Part shown: one piece after another, positions 43,932 to 52,753 of the stretch | How positions within the stretch are numbered: the first letter of the stretch is position 1 | Layout of the letters: every line of letters begins with the position of its first letter | From: Mageeibacillus sp. UBA1243 | Lineage (GTDB): Bacteria; Bacillota; Clostridia; UBA1212 | Length of the DNA: 60,668 bases | Direction: 5' to 3' | Assembly (NCBI GenBank): GCA_002308595.1 | Contig: DBWH01000064.1 | Coordinates: 1-60,668, forward strand | Position numbers and translations under genes: made by a program | The notes under the pieces: generated by a model | The model's database searches: none | The model's input: only the letters and a program-made list of their open reading frames with translations | Told to the model about the DNA's origin: nothing

Positions 43932-44576
43932 TATCTCAATATTGGCGATGTCCTTTATGTCCTCTATTAGGAAGTCAGGCCCCGCGTCTATGAGCTTTTG
44001 TCTTTCGCCCATGCCGTAGAGGCATCCGCAGGTCTTTACCCCCGCCGCCCTTCCGGCGTCGATGTCGGCCTTTGAGTCGCCTACCATCACGGTTCTCTCG
44101 GGAGGTATGCCCGCATCCTCCATGCAGCGCCTTATGCCCTCGGGGTCGGGTTTCCTCTTGGCGAGATTTTCGGGGCAGTAGACGGATGTGAAAACGTCCC
44201 TGATGCCGAAAAAAGCGAGAGTCTTTTCGGTTATCTTAAGAGGCTTGTTCGTAAAAAGCGAAACCGTGTCGCCTCTTTTTGTAAGAAGCGATAGTGTCCC
44301 GGAAAGGCCCGGGTAAGGTATTGACGTGTCGGTGCAGTGGTCAAAATATGCCTCTTTATAGGCAAGAAGTATCTCGTCAACGGATACGCCGGGGACCGTG
44401 AGAACGTTCTCGATGAGGAACCTTGCCCCGTAGCCGACATATTTCAGAACCTCGTCCGTCTCAAGAGGCAAAAGCCCGTATTTTTTCCGCACTACGTTGA
44501 GGGATGTCGCGATATCGTCGCCCGTGTACGAAATTGTGCCGTCAAAATCAAATATATAAAGTCTTTTTTCACCCAT
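43929..44576 (-). CDS. HAD-superfamily phosphatase, phosphoglycolate phosphatase-like
   Basis: 215 aa. DFDGT (nucleophile Asp), LFTNKP (Thr), KRKPDP (Lys) and VGDSKADI (Asp) are the four HAD motifs. A helical cap lies at 15-90. The Gph-like group removes phosphate from 2-phosphoglycolate or similar small phosphates. Its stop lies in the shared terminator. It follows rsfS by about 37 nt. Confidence 0.88.
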   Translation of the reverse strand: MGEKRLYIFDFDGTISYTGDDIATSLNVVRKKYGLLPLETDEVLKYVGYGARFLIENVLTVPGVSVDEILLAYKEAYFDHCTDTSIPYPGLSGTLSLLTKRGDTVSLFTNKPLKITEKTLAFFGIRDVFTSVYCPENLAKRKPDPEGIRRCMEDAGIPPERTVMVGDSKADIDAGRAAGVKTCGCLYGMGERQKLIDAGPDFLIEDIKDIANIEI

Positions 44577-44613
44577 TTTAAGTTACCGTTAAACGCGGGA
44601 TGATGGAAAACGG

Positions 44614-44973
44614 TCAGTCATTCTCCTGCTCGCTCTTGCGCTTTGCCGCAGCAGTGCCGTTCCAGAGTTTCTCAAGATTGTAGAACTCGCGCTCGCTCTG
44701 CTGGAAAAGATGCACAACAACGTCAAGGAAATCGATAAGTATCCATGAAGCCGTGTCGTAACCCTCAACGCCTGCCGGTTTGACGCCAAGCTTGCCGAGT
44801 TCGTGGATGACCTCGTCAGCCATACCGCGAAGGTGTGTTGTCGAGCTGCCGCTTGCGATCACGAAATAGTCCGTCACAATAGTCTTGTCGGCGAGCGGAA
44901 TAACTTCGATGTCCTTGCCCTTCCTGTCCTCAATAATACTTTTGATTTTCTCTGTCATTGCTTCAGATGTCAT
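44614..44973 (-). CDS. rsfS: Ribosome silencing factor
   Basis: 119 aa from ATG at 44973, chosen for GGAGG 8 nt upstream. The RsfS/Iojap core has VTDYFVIASG, GYDTASWILIDF and VVHLF. It binds L14 and blocks 50S-30S joining in starvation. It follows the nadD-yqeK fusion, the usual neighbour of rsfS in Firmicutes. Confidence 0.94.
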   Translation of the reverse strand: MTSEAMTEKIKSIIEDRKGKDIEVIPLADKTIVTDYFVIASGSSTTHLRGMADEVIHELGKLGVKPAGVEGYDTASWILIDFLDVVVHLFQQSEREFYNLEKLWNGTAAAKRKSEQEND

Positions 44974-45060
44974 AAAATGTCCTCCGTTTTTGTTGTTTAT
45001 CACGCCCCCGTCCTATCAAAACGGGGGTTTTGCACCGGCTGTGAGTACCGCCAATGCCTC

Positions 45061-46257
45061 TCAAACCTTTTTTCCCTTTTCCCTGTCGGCAATTGCCGCG
45101 TTTCTCGTGTAGATCGTGCGCACGTCAATCGGCTCGCCGCGCTTCAGTATGATCTTGATTGTCTCGTCGCACGCAAAAGCGATTGCGGGAACAAGGCCCT
45201 CATTGTCGGCAAGGCGCCTTACCTCTTCGAAAAACTCGCCGCACCTGTTCTTTTCGGTGTAGTCCGCGATGAAAACGACCTTGTCAAGAAGGCTCATGTT
45301 TTTGTCGCCCGTCGTGTGCTTCGCGATTGCGCTAAGAACCTCGCTGTCGGTCACACCGTACCTTCTCTCCGCCACGACGGCTCCGAGAGGCCCGTGAAGA
45401 ACCCTGTAGCTGAATCCTGCGGCAGGCTCCGGCGAGAAGTCCTCCGGCGTCATGCCGATCCATTTAAGCTGCGGCACCGTGACGCCTTTTGCGCAGTCAT
45501 GAAGGAGACCCGCGAGGTGCGCCTTGGCGGTGTCGGCCCCGTACTTTTCGGCAAGCCTGACCGCTTCCTCGGCAACGCCCAAGCTGTGAATAAAACGCTT
45601 CGGGGGCAGCACCGAGCGGAGGTCTTCCGTTATTGCCTCTTCGGTCATAGGCCCCTTGCGGTAAAGCCCGTGCTCCGTAATGAACCTTGAAACGCTCTCC
45701 GGCACGGAGCCGTCTTCGGGCGCGGAACCGTTTGCGAAAGCCTCTCTTATATTTGTGGATGAGATCTCGGGGAGCGTCTCGTTTGAGAGGAGCACATTGG
45801 CGCCAATGCCCGAAAGCGCTTTTTGGGCGTCCTCAAGGCCCTTTTCGCCCGTGCCCTTACGCCTGACAAGAATGAAGTTTGCAAATCCGCCGAGCTTTTC
45901 GGCATCCTTCCAGCCGCCGATTCCGACAGCCGTGTCATCGCCGAGGATATAGTAAAATTCCGTCCCGGGGTTCTGCTCTTTGAGCTCCGCGAGCGTGTCG
46001 GCCGCAAACGTGTAGCCGTTCTTTTTAACTTCAATGTCGCAGACAGAGAGCCCGTCAATGCCCGACACCGCAGCCTTTGCAAGCTCAAGCCGAAGGAGCC
46101 CCGGCGTCACAGGTCTTGCGAACTTGTGCGGCGGATTTCCGGCCGGCAGGATGATCACATTGTCAAGCCCGAACTCTTCCTTTATCTTCAGCGCGCACTC
46201 GATATGGCCAATGTGAATCGGGTCAAACGTGCCGCCGAGAATCCCTGTCTTTAACAT
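45061..46257 (-). CDS. nadD: Fused NadD-YqeK: nicotinate-nucleotide adenylyltransferase and HD phosphohydrolase
   Basis: 398 aa. Residues 1-198 are NadD, with GGTFDPIHIGH (8-18) and ISSTNIR (165-171), making NaAD for NAD synthesis. Residues 203-398 are YqeK, with the HD pair H253-D254, a family known to cleave diadenosine tetraphosphate. In Bacillus the two are separate adjacent genes ahead of rsfS; here they are one frame. An octamer palindrome (45795-45808) lies inside the NadD part. Confidence 0.93.
   Translation of the reverse strand: MLKTGILGGTFDPIHIGHIECALKIKEEFGLDNVIILPAGNPPHKFARPVTPGLLRLELAKAAVSGIDGLSVCDIEVKKNGYTFAADTLAELKEQNPGTEFYYILGDDTAVGIGGWKDAEKLGGFANFILVRRKGTGEKGLEDAQKALSGIGANVLLSNETLPEISSTNIREAFANGSAPEDGSVPESVSRFITEHGLYRKGPMTEEAITEDLRSVLPPKRFIHSLGVAEEAVRLAEKYGADTAKAHLAGLLHDCAKGVTVPQLKWIGMTPEDFSPEPAAGFSYRVLHGPLGAVVAERRYGVTDSEVLSAIAKHTTGDKNMSLLDKVVFIADYTEKNRCGEFFEEVRRLADNEGLVPAIAFACDETIKIILKRGEPIDVRTIYTRNAAIADREKGKKV
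45795..45808. repeat. Overlapping CATTGGCG octamers forming a 14-bp palindrome
   Basis: CATTGGCGCCAATG: two copies of the iterated octamer overlap head to head by two bases. It is the only such overlap found. The octamer occurs about 62 times in the window; other copies include 316-323, 1754-1761, 2715-2722, 8378-8385, 12414-12421, 19214-19221, 19438-19445, 25272-25279, 29687-29694, 40253-40260, 42950-42957, 45049-45056 and 58040-58047. Confidence 0.85.
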
Positions 46258-46284
46258 AACCGTTTCCCTGTATTTGCGTCAAAA

Positions 46285-47646
46285 TCAATTTCTGAGGCTG
46301 TGGATCGGAGCCGGTATTCTGCCTCCCCTGTCGATGAAAAGGCTGCTGTCGGCCTTCCTGACGCTCATAACGGGCGCCTCGCCGAGGAGTCCGCCAAACT
46401 CAACCGTGTCGCCCTCAACTTTTCCGGGCGCGGGAATGATTCTGACTGCTGTTGTCTTGTTGTTGATGACGCCGATCGAAATCTCGTCGGCGATGATTGC
46501 CGATATGGTTGCCGCGTCCGTGCTGCCGGGGACCGCAATCATGTCAAGGCCCACCGAGCATACGCAGGTCATCGCCTCAAGCTTCTCAAGCGAAAGCGAG
46601 CCGGCCCTCACGGCTGAAATCATGCCCTCGTCCTCGCTGACCGGGATGAAAGCTCCGCTGAGACCGCCAACGTGCGACGAAGCCATAACGCCGCCCTTCT
46701 TGACCGCATCGTTAAGGAGCGCCAGAGCCGCCGTCGTTCCGGGGCCGCCGCATGAGCTGATGCCCATCTCCTCAATGATTCTTGCGACGCTGTCGCCTAC
46801 AGCAGGTGTAGGTGCGAGCGAAAGGTCTACTATGCCGAACTCAACGCCGAGGCGCTTGCTGGCTTCCTTGGCGACAAGCTGACCCATTCTCGTAATCTTA
46901 AACGCGGTCTTCTTGATTGTCTCTGCAAGAACCGTGAAGTCCTCGCCGCGAACCTTCTCAATCGCGCACTTTACAACGCCCGGGCCGCTGACGCCGACGT
47001 TGATGACCCTCTCGGGCTCTCCGACGCCGTGGAAAGCTCCCGCCATAAACGGGTTGTCCTCAGGCGCATTGGCGAATACCACGAACCTTGCACAGGCCGA
47101 GCCGCCGCTGTCCCTTGTGAGTTCCGCAGCCCTCTTGATGAGAAGGCCGATTTCCTTCACCGCGTTCATGTTGATGCCCGCCTTGGTGGTTGCGACGTTG
47201 ACGCTGGAGCAGACCCTGGAAGTTGCCGCAAGCGCCTCGGGAATGGACGCGATGAGCGCCTTGTCAGCCTCCGTGAAGCCCTTGTGGACGAGCGCCGAGT
47301 AACCGCCAATGAAATTCACCCCGACCGTCTGAGCCGCCTTCTCAAGAGTCACGGCAAGCTCCGCACACTGCTTCGGCGTGGCGCCTCCGCAGATGATAGC
47401 CGCAGGTGTGATCGAAATGCGCTTGTTCACGATCGGTATACCGAGCTCTCTTTCGATTGCCTCGCACTCCGGAACAAGCCTCTCGGCCGATTTGCAAATC
47501 TTGTCGTAAACGGCCTTCTTGGTGGACTCAAAGTCGCTTCTGATGCAGTCGAGAAGGCTTATGCCCATCGTTACGGTCCTTATGTCAAGGTGCTCCGACT
47601 GAATCATGTGTATTGTCTGTCTGATCTCGTCAACTGAAATTAACAT
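46285..47646 (-). CDS. PFL-family (UPF0210/DUF711) protein
   Basis: 453 aa. Opens with [24 protein letters not shown], the UPF0210 signature, and stays collinear with that family to the end. UPF0210 proteins are often next to an ACT-domain protein, as here. Structures resemble pyruvate formate-lyase barrels without the radical Gly, so the activity is unknown. About 97 nt separate it from the ACT gene. Confidence 0.9.
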   Translation of the reverse strand: MLISVDEIRQTIHMIQSEHLDIRTVTMGISLLDCIRSDFESTKKAVYDKICKSAERLVPECEAIERELGIPIVNKRISITPAAIICGGATPKQCAELAVTLEKAAQTVGVNFIGGYSALVHKGFTEADKALIASIPEALAATSRVCSSVNVATTKAGINMNAVKEIGLLIKRAAELTRDSGGSACARFVVFANAPEDNPFMAGAFHGVGEPERVINVGVSGPGVVKCAIEKVRGEDFTVLAETIKKTAFKITRMGQLVAKEASKRLGVEFGIVDLSLAPTPAVGDSVARIIEEMGISSCGGPGTTAALALLNDAVKKGGVMASSHVGGLSGAFIPVSEDEGMISAVRAGSLSLEKLEAMTCVCSVGLDMIAVPGSTDAATISAIIADEISIGVINNKTTAVRIIPAPGKVEGDTVEFGGLLGEAPVMSVRKADSSLFIDRGGRIPAPIHSLRN

Positions 47647-47743
47647 CTCTTATCTTCTTTTCCTCACTGTAACGTGTAAAAATTATGCGCCGGCCTTCTT
47701 GGTCTCAGGTACGGCGCAAACGTCTGTAAGCCGCTTCCGGTCT

Positions 47744-48016
47744 TCAAATCTTATGCATCGACTGGAAAATCTCAGTCTTCTGAATCTGAATCACAACGCC
47801 AAGTTCGCTTCCGAGTGCGTTGAGGTCATTGTAGATCTCATCAAAAGGCTTCGAGGCTTCATTTATGTCAACCATCGTGACCATCGTAAAGAGGTCTTCC
47901 ATGATGGTCTGGTTAATGTCGAGTATGTTTACGTTAACCTTTGCAAGGTAAGTGCTGACCGCGGCGATGATGCCGACCCTGTCCGCGCCCAAAATTGTAA
48001 TTATCGCTTTGTTCAT
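47744..48016 (-). CDS. ACT-domain regulatory protein (UPF0237)
   Basis: 90 aa from ATG at 48016, with AAGGC 7 nt upstream. A single ACT domain (AIITILGADRVGIIAAVSTYLA at the start), which binds amino acids. Partner of the PFL-family protein by constant gene linkage. It begins 2 nt after the stop of the NodB-like lipoprotein, so all three are probably one transcript. Confidence 0.9.
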   Translation of the reverse strand: MNKAIITILGADRVGIIAAVSTYLAKVNVNILDINQTIMEDLFTMVTMVDINEASKPFDEIYNDLNALGSELGVVIQIQKTEIFQSMHKI

Positions 48017-48018
48017 GA

Positions 48019-49062
48019 TCAATGCCTTCTCTCAACGAGTTTAAATTGTATACCCTGGTCGATGCAGTTCGAAATGAAGATTTCAAGCGCCTTGTAGCAC
48101 TTCTCATCGGCCATGAATTCCGAAACCGTTCCGTTGTATCCCGCCCTCGCGTCAAACCAGACGGCAAGTTCCTCGGCGGACTTGTCCTTGTAAGCCGATG
48201 CGTCCGACTGGTACGTGTAAGTTCTGAACACGACCGTGTAACCCATCGCCTCGGCCACCTTGAGCAGCCTCTCGTTAAAGTAGTCCGTCCTGAAAAGATA
48301 CATTCTCTCAGTTGCGCCGAACAGCTTCTGGTACTCCTGCTCAACGGCAAGCAGTCCCTCCGCAAACGTCTCGGCTGTCAGCTGTTTTATATTGTCATCG
48401 CCAATGATCCCTCTGTTGCCGATGATGTGCCCCTCGTTCTTCATCCTGATGACCTTGTCAGGGTAATTGGCGATATAGTCCTTGGTCACAAAGAAAACCG
48501 CCTTCACGTCATACCTCTTGAGCAGGTCAAGGAGCTTGTCCGTGTATCCGTAGTCGTAGTGGAGGATGAACGTCATGTAGTGATTCCAGTCCTCGTCCTC
48601 GCCAATGGTATAGAACACGTAGTCGACGTTCTTAATGATCTCTTTGACGCGGCTGTAGATTACCGCCCTGTTCTGATTGTCGGCACCCGTCTCCCACTTG
48701 GTTGAGAAGTGGTCAAAAGTTGTTCCGTAATTCATGAAATCAACGTTTTTGATCACAGGGAACTCGATCCTCGGCCAGACAGTCGGCACGGGAGTGTTCT
48801 GCGCGGGAGTCTCTTCCGGCGTCTCCGTCGGAGTCGCGTCGGTCGGCGTCGGAGTCTCGGAGCCGCCGTCAGGAGTAGGCGTTGCATCTCCCGGCGTTTC
48901 GGTCTCGTAGGGCTTTATCGTCCTTATGTCTATAGGTTTGTCTGTTTCTTTCGGGGAATTGCTCCCGGTCCCTCCGGGGCTCTGCAAAAAGCATCCTATG
49001 CAGATAAGCACAGATGCAACGATAAGCATTATAAAAAGAGTTATAAATTGGCTTTTCTTCAT
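48019..49062 (-). CDS. NodB/CE4-like lipoprotein with degenerate active site
   Basis: 347 aa from ATG at 49062 (AAAGGA upstream). The signal peptide ends ICIGC (C24), a slightly irregular lipobox; a Pro/Thr linker runs to about 95. The rest follows the polysaccharide deacetylase fold (LLDLLKRYDVKAVFFVTKDY, then IRMKNEGHIIGN). The TFDDG motif is HYDYG (168-172) and the NHxxxH motif is N216-R-G-I-I-G, so the metal Asp and both metal His are missing. Deacetylase activity is unlikely; a binding or regulatory role is inferred. A promoter lies at 49098-49126. Confidence 0.78.
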   Translation of the reverse strand: MKKSQFITLFIMLIVASVLICIGCFLQSPGGTGSNSPKETDKPIDIRTIKPYETETPGDATPTPDGGSETPTPTDATPTETPEETPAQNTPVPTVWPRIEFPVIKNVDFMNYGTTFDHFSTKWETGADNQNRAVIYSRVKEIIKNVDYVFYTIGEDEDWNHYMTFILHYDYGYTDKLLDLLKRYDVKAVFFVTKDYIANYPDKVIRMKNEGHIIGNRGIIGDDNIKQLTAETFAEGLLAVEQEYQKLFGATERMYLFRTDYFNERLLKVAEAMGYTVVFRTYTYQSDASAYKDKSAEELAVWFDARAGYNGTVSEFMADEKCYKALEIFISNCIDQGIQFKLVERRH

Positions 49063-49097
49063 AGCTAAAAGTCCTTTCGGAATGCTTTCGCGAGTTA

Positions 49098-49126
49098 ATT
49101 TTATCACAAAGCCTCATCTGCCGCAA
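49098..49126 (-). promoter_or_regulatory. Promoter for NodB-like lipoprotein-ACT-PFL operon
   Basis: Minus-strand TTGCGG (49121-49126), 17-nt spacer, TAAAAT (49098-49103). The leader is about 30 nt. Confidence 0.63.
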
Positions 49127-49248
49127 TAATATTGGCCCCTTCGGACGGCTTTCGGGCCGCCTGTTTAAGGCAATTTTAATGCTCGCCTGAGAGGGGTTTA
49201 CGGGTAAATTACAGGGTGTGTTTCCGTCCCGGAAATTGCGCCGTAAGG

Positions 49249-50538
49249 TCAGAGTTTCACGAGGCCGCGCGAGATCATCGTCTCAAGGCTCATGAGGATG
49301 CCGAGCTTTGCGTGCGCCCACGTGAGGCCGCCCTGGAAGTAGACCGCGTAGGGTTTCCTGATGGGGCCGTCAGCCGAAAGCTCAATGGATGCGCCCTGGA
49401 TGAAAGCGCCTGCCGCCATGATGACCTTGTCGTCGTAACCGGGCATGTCCCACGGAAGGGGTGTGACGTACGAGTCGACCGGCGCTGCGAGCTGAATGCC
49501 CTTGCAGAACGCGATCATGGCCTCTTCGCTTCCGAGCTCGATCGACTGGATTATGTCGTGGCGCGTTTCGGACGCTTTGGGTACGCACTTATAGCCAAGG
49601 GGTTCGTAGAGCTCCGCGGCGAATATTGCCCCCTTCTCCGCCGCGGCAGTGACTGTCGGCGCGAGGAAAAAGCCCTGATAGAGCCTGTCGATTATACCGA
49701 GGTTTGCTCCGACTTCGCGTCCGAGTCCGGGCGCCGACAGCCTGTAAGCACACCTTTCTACGCACTCTTTGGTGCCGCAGATGTAGCCGCCCGTGGGGGC
49801 AAGGCCGCCTCCCGGGTTCTTTATGAGCGAACCGACGATCATGTCCGCTCCTACGTCCGAGGGCTCGATGAGCTCCGTAAACTCGCCGTAGCAGTTGTCG
49901 ACCATGACCTTAAGGCCAGGTTTCACCTTCTTCACAAAAGCGATCGCCTCGCCTATCTCCGCGACCGAAAAGCTCGGCCTCATAGAGTATCCCTTGGAGC
50001 GCTGGATGGCGACGAGGGCTGTGTCCTTGGTTATAGCCTTTTCGATGGCTTTAAAGTCAAAGCGCCCTTCTTCGTTCAGGTCAACCTGCGAATATCTGAC
50101 GCCAAGCTCTGCAAGCGAGCAGGGGCTCGGCCTTATGCCTATAACCTCCTGCAGCGTGTCGTAGGGCGCGCCGTTTATCGACAAAAGCTCGTCGCCGGGC
50201 TTGAGGTTTGCCGAAAGAGCGGTCGCAAGCGCATGCGTGCCGCACGTAATCTGGGGTCTTACGAGCGCAGCCTCAGTGTGGAAAGTGTCCGCGTAGACCT
50301 TTTCAAGCGTGTCGCGTCCGAGGTCGTCGTAGCCGTAGCCCGTGGTGCCCGAGAAGCATGCGGCGCTGACCCTGTTCTTGCTCATTGCAAGCAGGACCTT
50401 CGCCTGGTTCCGTTCGGCGATTTCGTCTATTTCTTTGAATCTTTTTTCGAGTTTTCCGAGAACGCTCTCACCGTATTCAATAACCCTGTCGGACAAGCCG
50501 AGTTCATTCAGTAGTCTGTTTTTTTCCATTGGCGTCAA
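49249..50538 (-). CDS. Methionine gamma-lyase-like PLP protein (PF06838, 'aluminium resistance' family)
   Basis: 429 aa if it starts at TTG 50538, where GGAAAGG lies 6 nt upstream; an ATG 9 nt later has no ribosome site at a normal distance and is part of an octamer. The fold type I PLP lysine is in SLIKNPGGG, with the PLP-ring Asp in VMVDNCYGEF. The family is linked to carbon-sulfur lyase activity and to an old aluminium-resistance report; the real substrate is open. It overlaps the end of the PAP2 gene by about 35 nt. Confidence 0.85.
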   Translation of the reverse strand: MTPMEKNRLLNELGLSDRVIEYGESVLGKLEKRFKEIDEIAERNQAKVLLAMSKNRVSAACFSGTTGYGYDDLGRDTLEKVYADTFHTEAALVRPQITCGTHALATALSANLKPGDELLSINGAPYDTLQEVIGIRPSPCSLAELGVRYSQVDLNEEGRFDFKAIEKAITKDTALVAIQRSKGYSMRPSFSVAEIGEAIAFVKKVKPGLKVMVDNCYGEFTELIEPSDVGADMIVGSLIKNPGGGLAPTGGYICGTKECVERCAYRLSAPGLGREVGANLGIIDRLYQGFFLAPTVTAAAEKGAIFAAELYEPLGYKCVPKASETRHDIIQSIELGSEEAMIAFCKGIQLAAPVDSYVTPLPWDMPGYDDKVIMAAGAFIQGASIELSADGPIRKPYAVYFQGGLTWAHAKLGILMSLETMISRGLVKL

Positions 50539-51214
50539 TATTTGCCTTTCCGGGTGTGTCACCCATGTCTTTCTTGAATATTTTTTTCAGAAGCTTTCCG
50601 GCATCGATATCATAAAGCACAAGCCGTGCGAGCTTCCTTTTTTCAAATTTCTCTAAAATTGCGTAAATTCCAACAGTGATCGCATAGGCTGTGATGGCTG
50701 AGAAAACGCCGACCGCAATGCCCGCGATAACGTCTGTCGGGTAGTGCGCCATGAGGTAGTTCCGCGACGCGCACATGAGCACGATGTAAGGAATGCCCGC
50801 GTAAAGCACCTTCCTGTTCCAGACAAACGCCAATGCGAAAACGCCCGCCGCCGCGGCAGTCACGTGACCCGACGGGAACGAATAGCCGCTCTCGACGGGC
50901 GCCTTTATGTACCGCCACCAGTTGTAAAAGTCGGAGCCCAGCGCCTCGTACGGGCGGGGTCTTGCAATCATGTCCTTGAGCAGTATGTTTGTGATGAGCG
51001 CGCCGCAGCAGACAGCGCCAAGGAGACAGATGCCTATCTTTCTTGTCTTCGCAAAGCAGATGAGTATGACCGCAAGGACGATCATCCAGATGCCCTTCTC
51101 GCCGATAAACGTAAAGAACCTGGCTATCGGCGTCAGGACCTTGCCGGCATGCTGCGCCGCAACGTGCCAGAACGAGAGAATGTTATTGTCAAGACCGTAG
51201 AAAAGAGAAGTCAT
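50504..51214 (-). CDS. PAP2-family membrane phosphatase
   Basis: 236 aa with five to six membrane spans. The three PAP2 motifs are KDMIARPRP, PSGH and SRNYLMAHYPTD. It removes phosphate from undecaprenyl pyrophosphate or phosphatidate at the outer membrane face. A charged tail (about 195-236) is cytoplasmic. It lies 15 nt after the RACo gene and overlaps the next, so it shares their transcript. Confidence 0.9.
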   Translation of the reverse strand: MTSLFYGLDNNILSFWHVAAQHAGKVLTPIARFFTFIGEKGIWMIVLAVILICFAKTRKIGICLLGAVCCGALITNILLKDMIARPRPYEALGSDFYNWWRYIKAPVESGYSFPSGHVTAAAAGVFALAFVWNRKVLYAGIPYIVLMCASRNYLMAHYPTDVIAGIAVGVFSAITAYAITVGIYAILEKFEKRKLARLVLYDIDAGKLLKKIFKKDMGDTPGKANIDANGKKQTTE

Positions 51215-51229
51215 ATATCCTCCCGAAGA

Positions 51230-52753
51230 TCACTCAAAATACATGTTGTCAACAAATCTTGCGTTGAAATCCTTGGCGTCATTGAGTGAGAAGCTGTCAA
51301 TCTCTGACGCAAGCGCCTCGCAATCGCCAATGAATCCCCGGTCCTTTCCCGCCGCAATCGCCCCTTTCAAGGACGTGCTCGGAAAGACGGTCATTTTGTT
51401 TTCAAATTCAGGCGGGAAAATGCCCGTCGCAACGGCGTCGCGCTCCCTTATGTAGGAGCCGAGCCCTCCTGCGGTATATACGCGAAGAACTTCGTCCGCC
51501 CTGATGCCCGCCTTCTCGAGAAGGATCTCGATGCCCGTGCGGATGGCCGCCTTGGCGAGTTGGAATTCGCGAACGTCCTTTCTCGTAAGAGAGAGGCCCG
51601 TTTTTGTGAAAGCTTCCCTGCCGCCCGCAGAGAGGAGGCCGTCAATCTCATAGTCTTCGTCCATGAGACCGGTCTCGTCAATGATATCATCGCCCAAAAG
51701 CATTGAAATAAGGCTAATAAGGCCCGAGCCGCAGATTCCTACAGGCTCCCTGTCCCAGATTGTCGAAAGCTTTATGCCGCCGCTCGTTTTTTCGACCCCG
51801 GAGATCGCTCCCGGGATGCCGCCCGTGCCGCAGCTGATGTTGGCGCCTTCAAAACAGGGGCCCGCGGCCGATGAAGTCGCGTAGTACCTGCCGTTTGCCT
51901 TGAGCACCATCTCGCCGTTCGTTCCGAGGTCGATGAAAAAAGCCGGCCCGTCGTCGTTTTTTATAACAGCCGCCGCACCCGCAACAACGTCCGCGCCGAT
52001 AAAAGCGTCCGCCGACGGGAGCAGAGTCACATTTTCCGCGTCAATTCCAAGGTCCATGCCCGCAGTTCTCTTTGTCTCCGTAAACTCAGGTTTGAACGGG
52101 TAGGTGCCCATGCCGGCGGGGGAGACGCCAAGGAAAAGGTGCTGCATTGTTGTGTTGCCGGCAACATAAACCTCCCTGACATCAAGCTCCGGGAATGCCT
52201 CGCGGCTCTTCTTCAGCATGTCGTTTATGCATTGGCGGATGTCGCCCGTGAGCCTCTCAAGACCGCCGTCCGTTTTCGAAAAAGCGATCCTTGAGATTAC
52301 GTCCGCACCGTATTTTTTCTGGGGATTTAATACCGCAAAAGGCATCAGCACGCTGCCGCCGGTTTTTTCGCAGAGCGCCGCTTCAACCGTTGTCGTACCT
52401 ATGTCGACCGCAAGAAAAGCCTCGCCGAAGCCAAGGCCTGCATTGTCATTTTTTCCCTTCTTTTCGGCATTTGTAAGTATCTGAGAGTTTCCGAGTATCA
52501 TCCTGGAAGGAAGCTTTACGGACACCATGCCGGAAGTCACTTCCTCGCGGCAGAGCCTCAAAACCTTCTCGCTGCCGTCGGCAAAAACAACGGCCGCCTC
52601 GCACTTGCCGCAGCGCCCGTTTCCGCCGCACGGAAGATCGATGTCAACGCCCGAAAGTCTCAGCGCCTCGGCGACCGTCACGCCCTCATATTTTGCGGAA
52701 AGGCTTACGCAAAGCACGTCTTCCGCCCTTTTGTCAGACGAATCACCAGCCAA
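51230..52753 (-). CDS. Reductive activator of corrinoid proteins (RACo/DUF4445, ASKHA fold)
   Basis: 507 aa from TTG at 52753, with GAGGAG 10 nt upstream and an 11-nt overlap with the UroD gene. The [2Fe-2S] domain has C42-x5-C48-x2-C51...C68. An ASKHA ATPase fold with DIGTTT and IDLGTNGE follows, ending in DUF4445. It reduces cob(II)amide back to the active Co(I) state using ATP. It sits with its likely client corrinoid protein. Confidence 0.93.
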   Translation of the reverse strand: MAGDSSDKRAEDVLCVSLSAKYEGVTVAEALRLSGVDIDLPCGGNGRCGKCEAAVVFADGSEKVLRLCREEVTSGMVSVKLPSRMILGNSQILTNAEKKGKNDNAGLGFGEAFLAVDIGTTTVEAALCEKTGGSVLMPFAVLNPQKKYGADVISRIAFSKTDGGLERLTGDIRQCINDMLKKSREAFPELDVREVYVAGNTTMQHLFLGVSPAGMGTYPFKPEFTETKRTAGMDLGIDAENVTLLPSADAFIGADVVAGAAAVIKNDDGPAFFIDLGTNGEMVLKANGRYYATSSAAGPCFEGANISCGTGGIPGAISGVEKTSGGIKLSTIWDREPVGICGSGLISLISMLLGDDIIDETGLMDEDYEIDGLLSAGGREAFTKTGLSLTRKDVREFQLAKAAIRTGIEILLEKAGIRADEVLRVYTAGGLGSYIRERDAVATGIFPPEFENKMTVFPSTSLKGAIAAGKDRGFIGDCEALASEIDSFSLNDAKDFNARFVDNMYFE

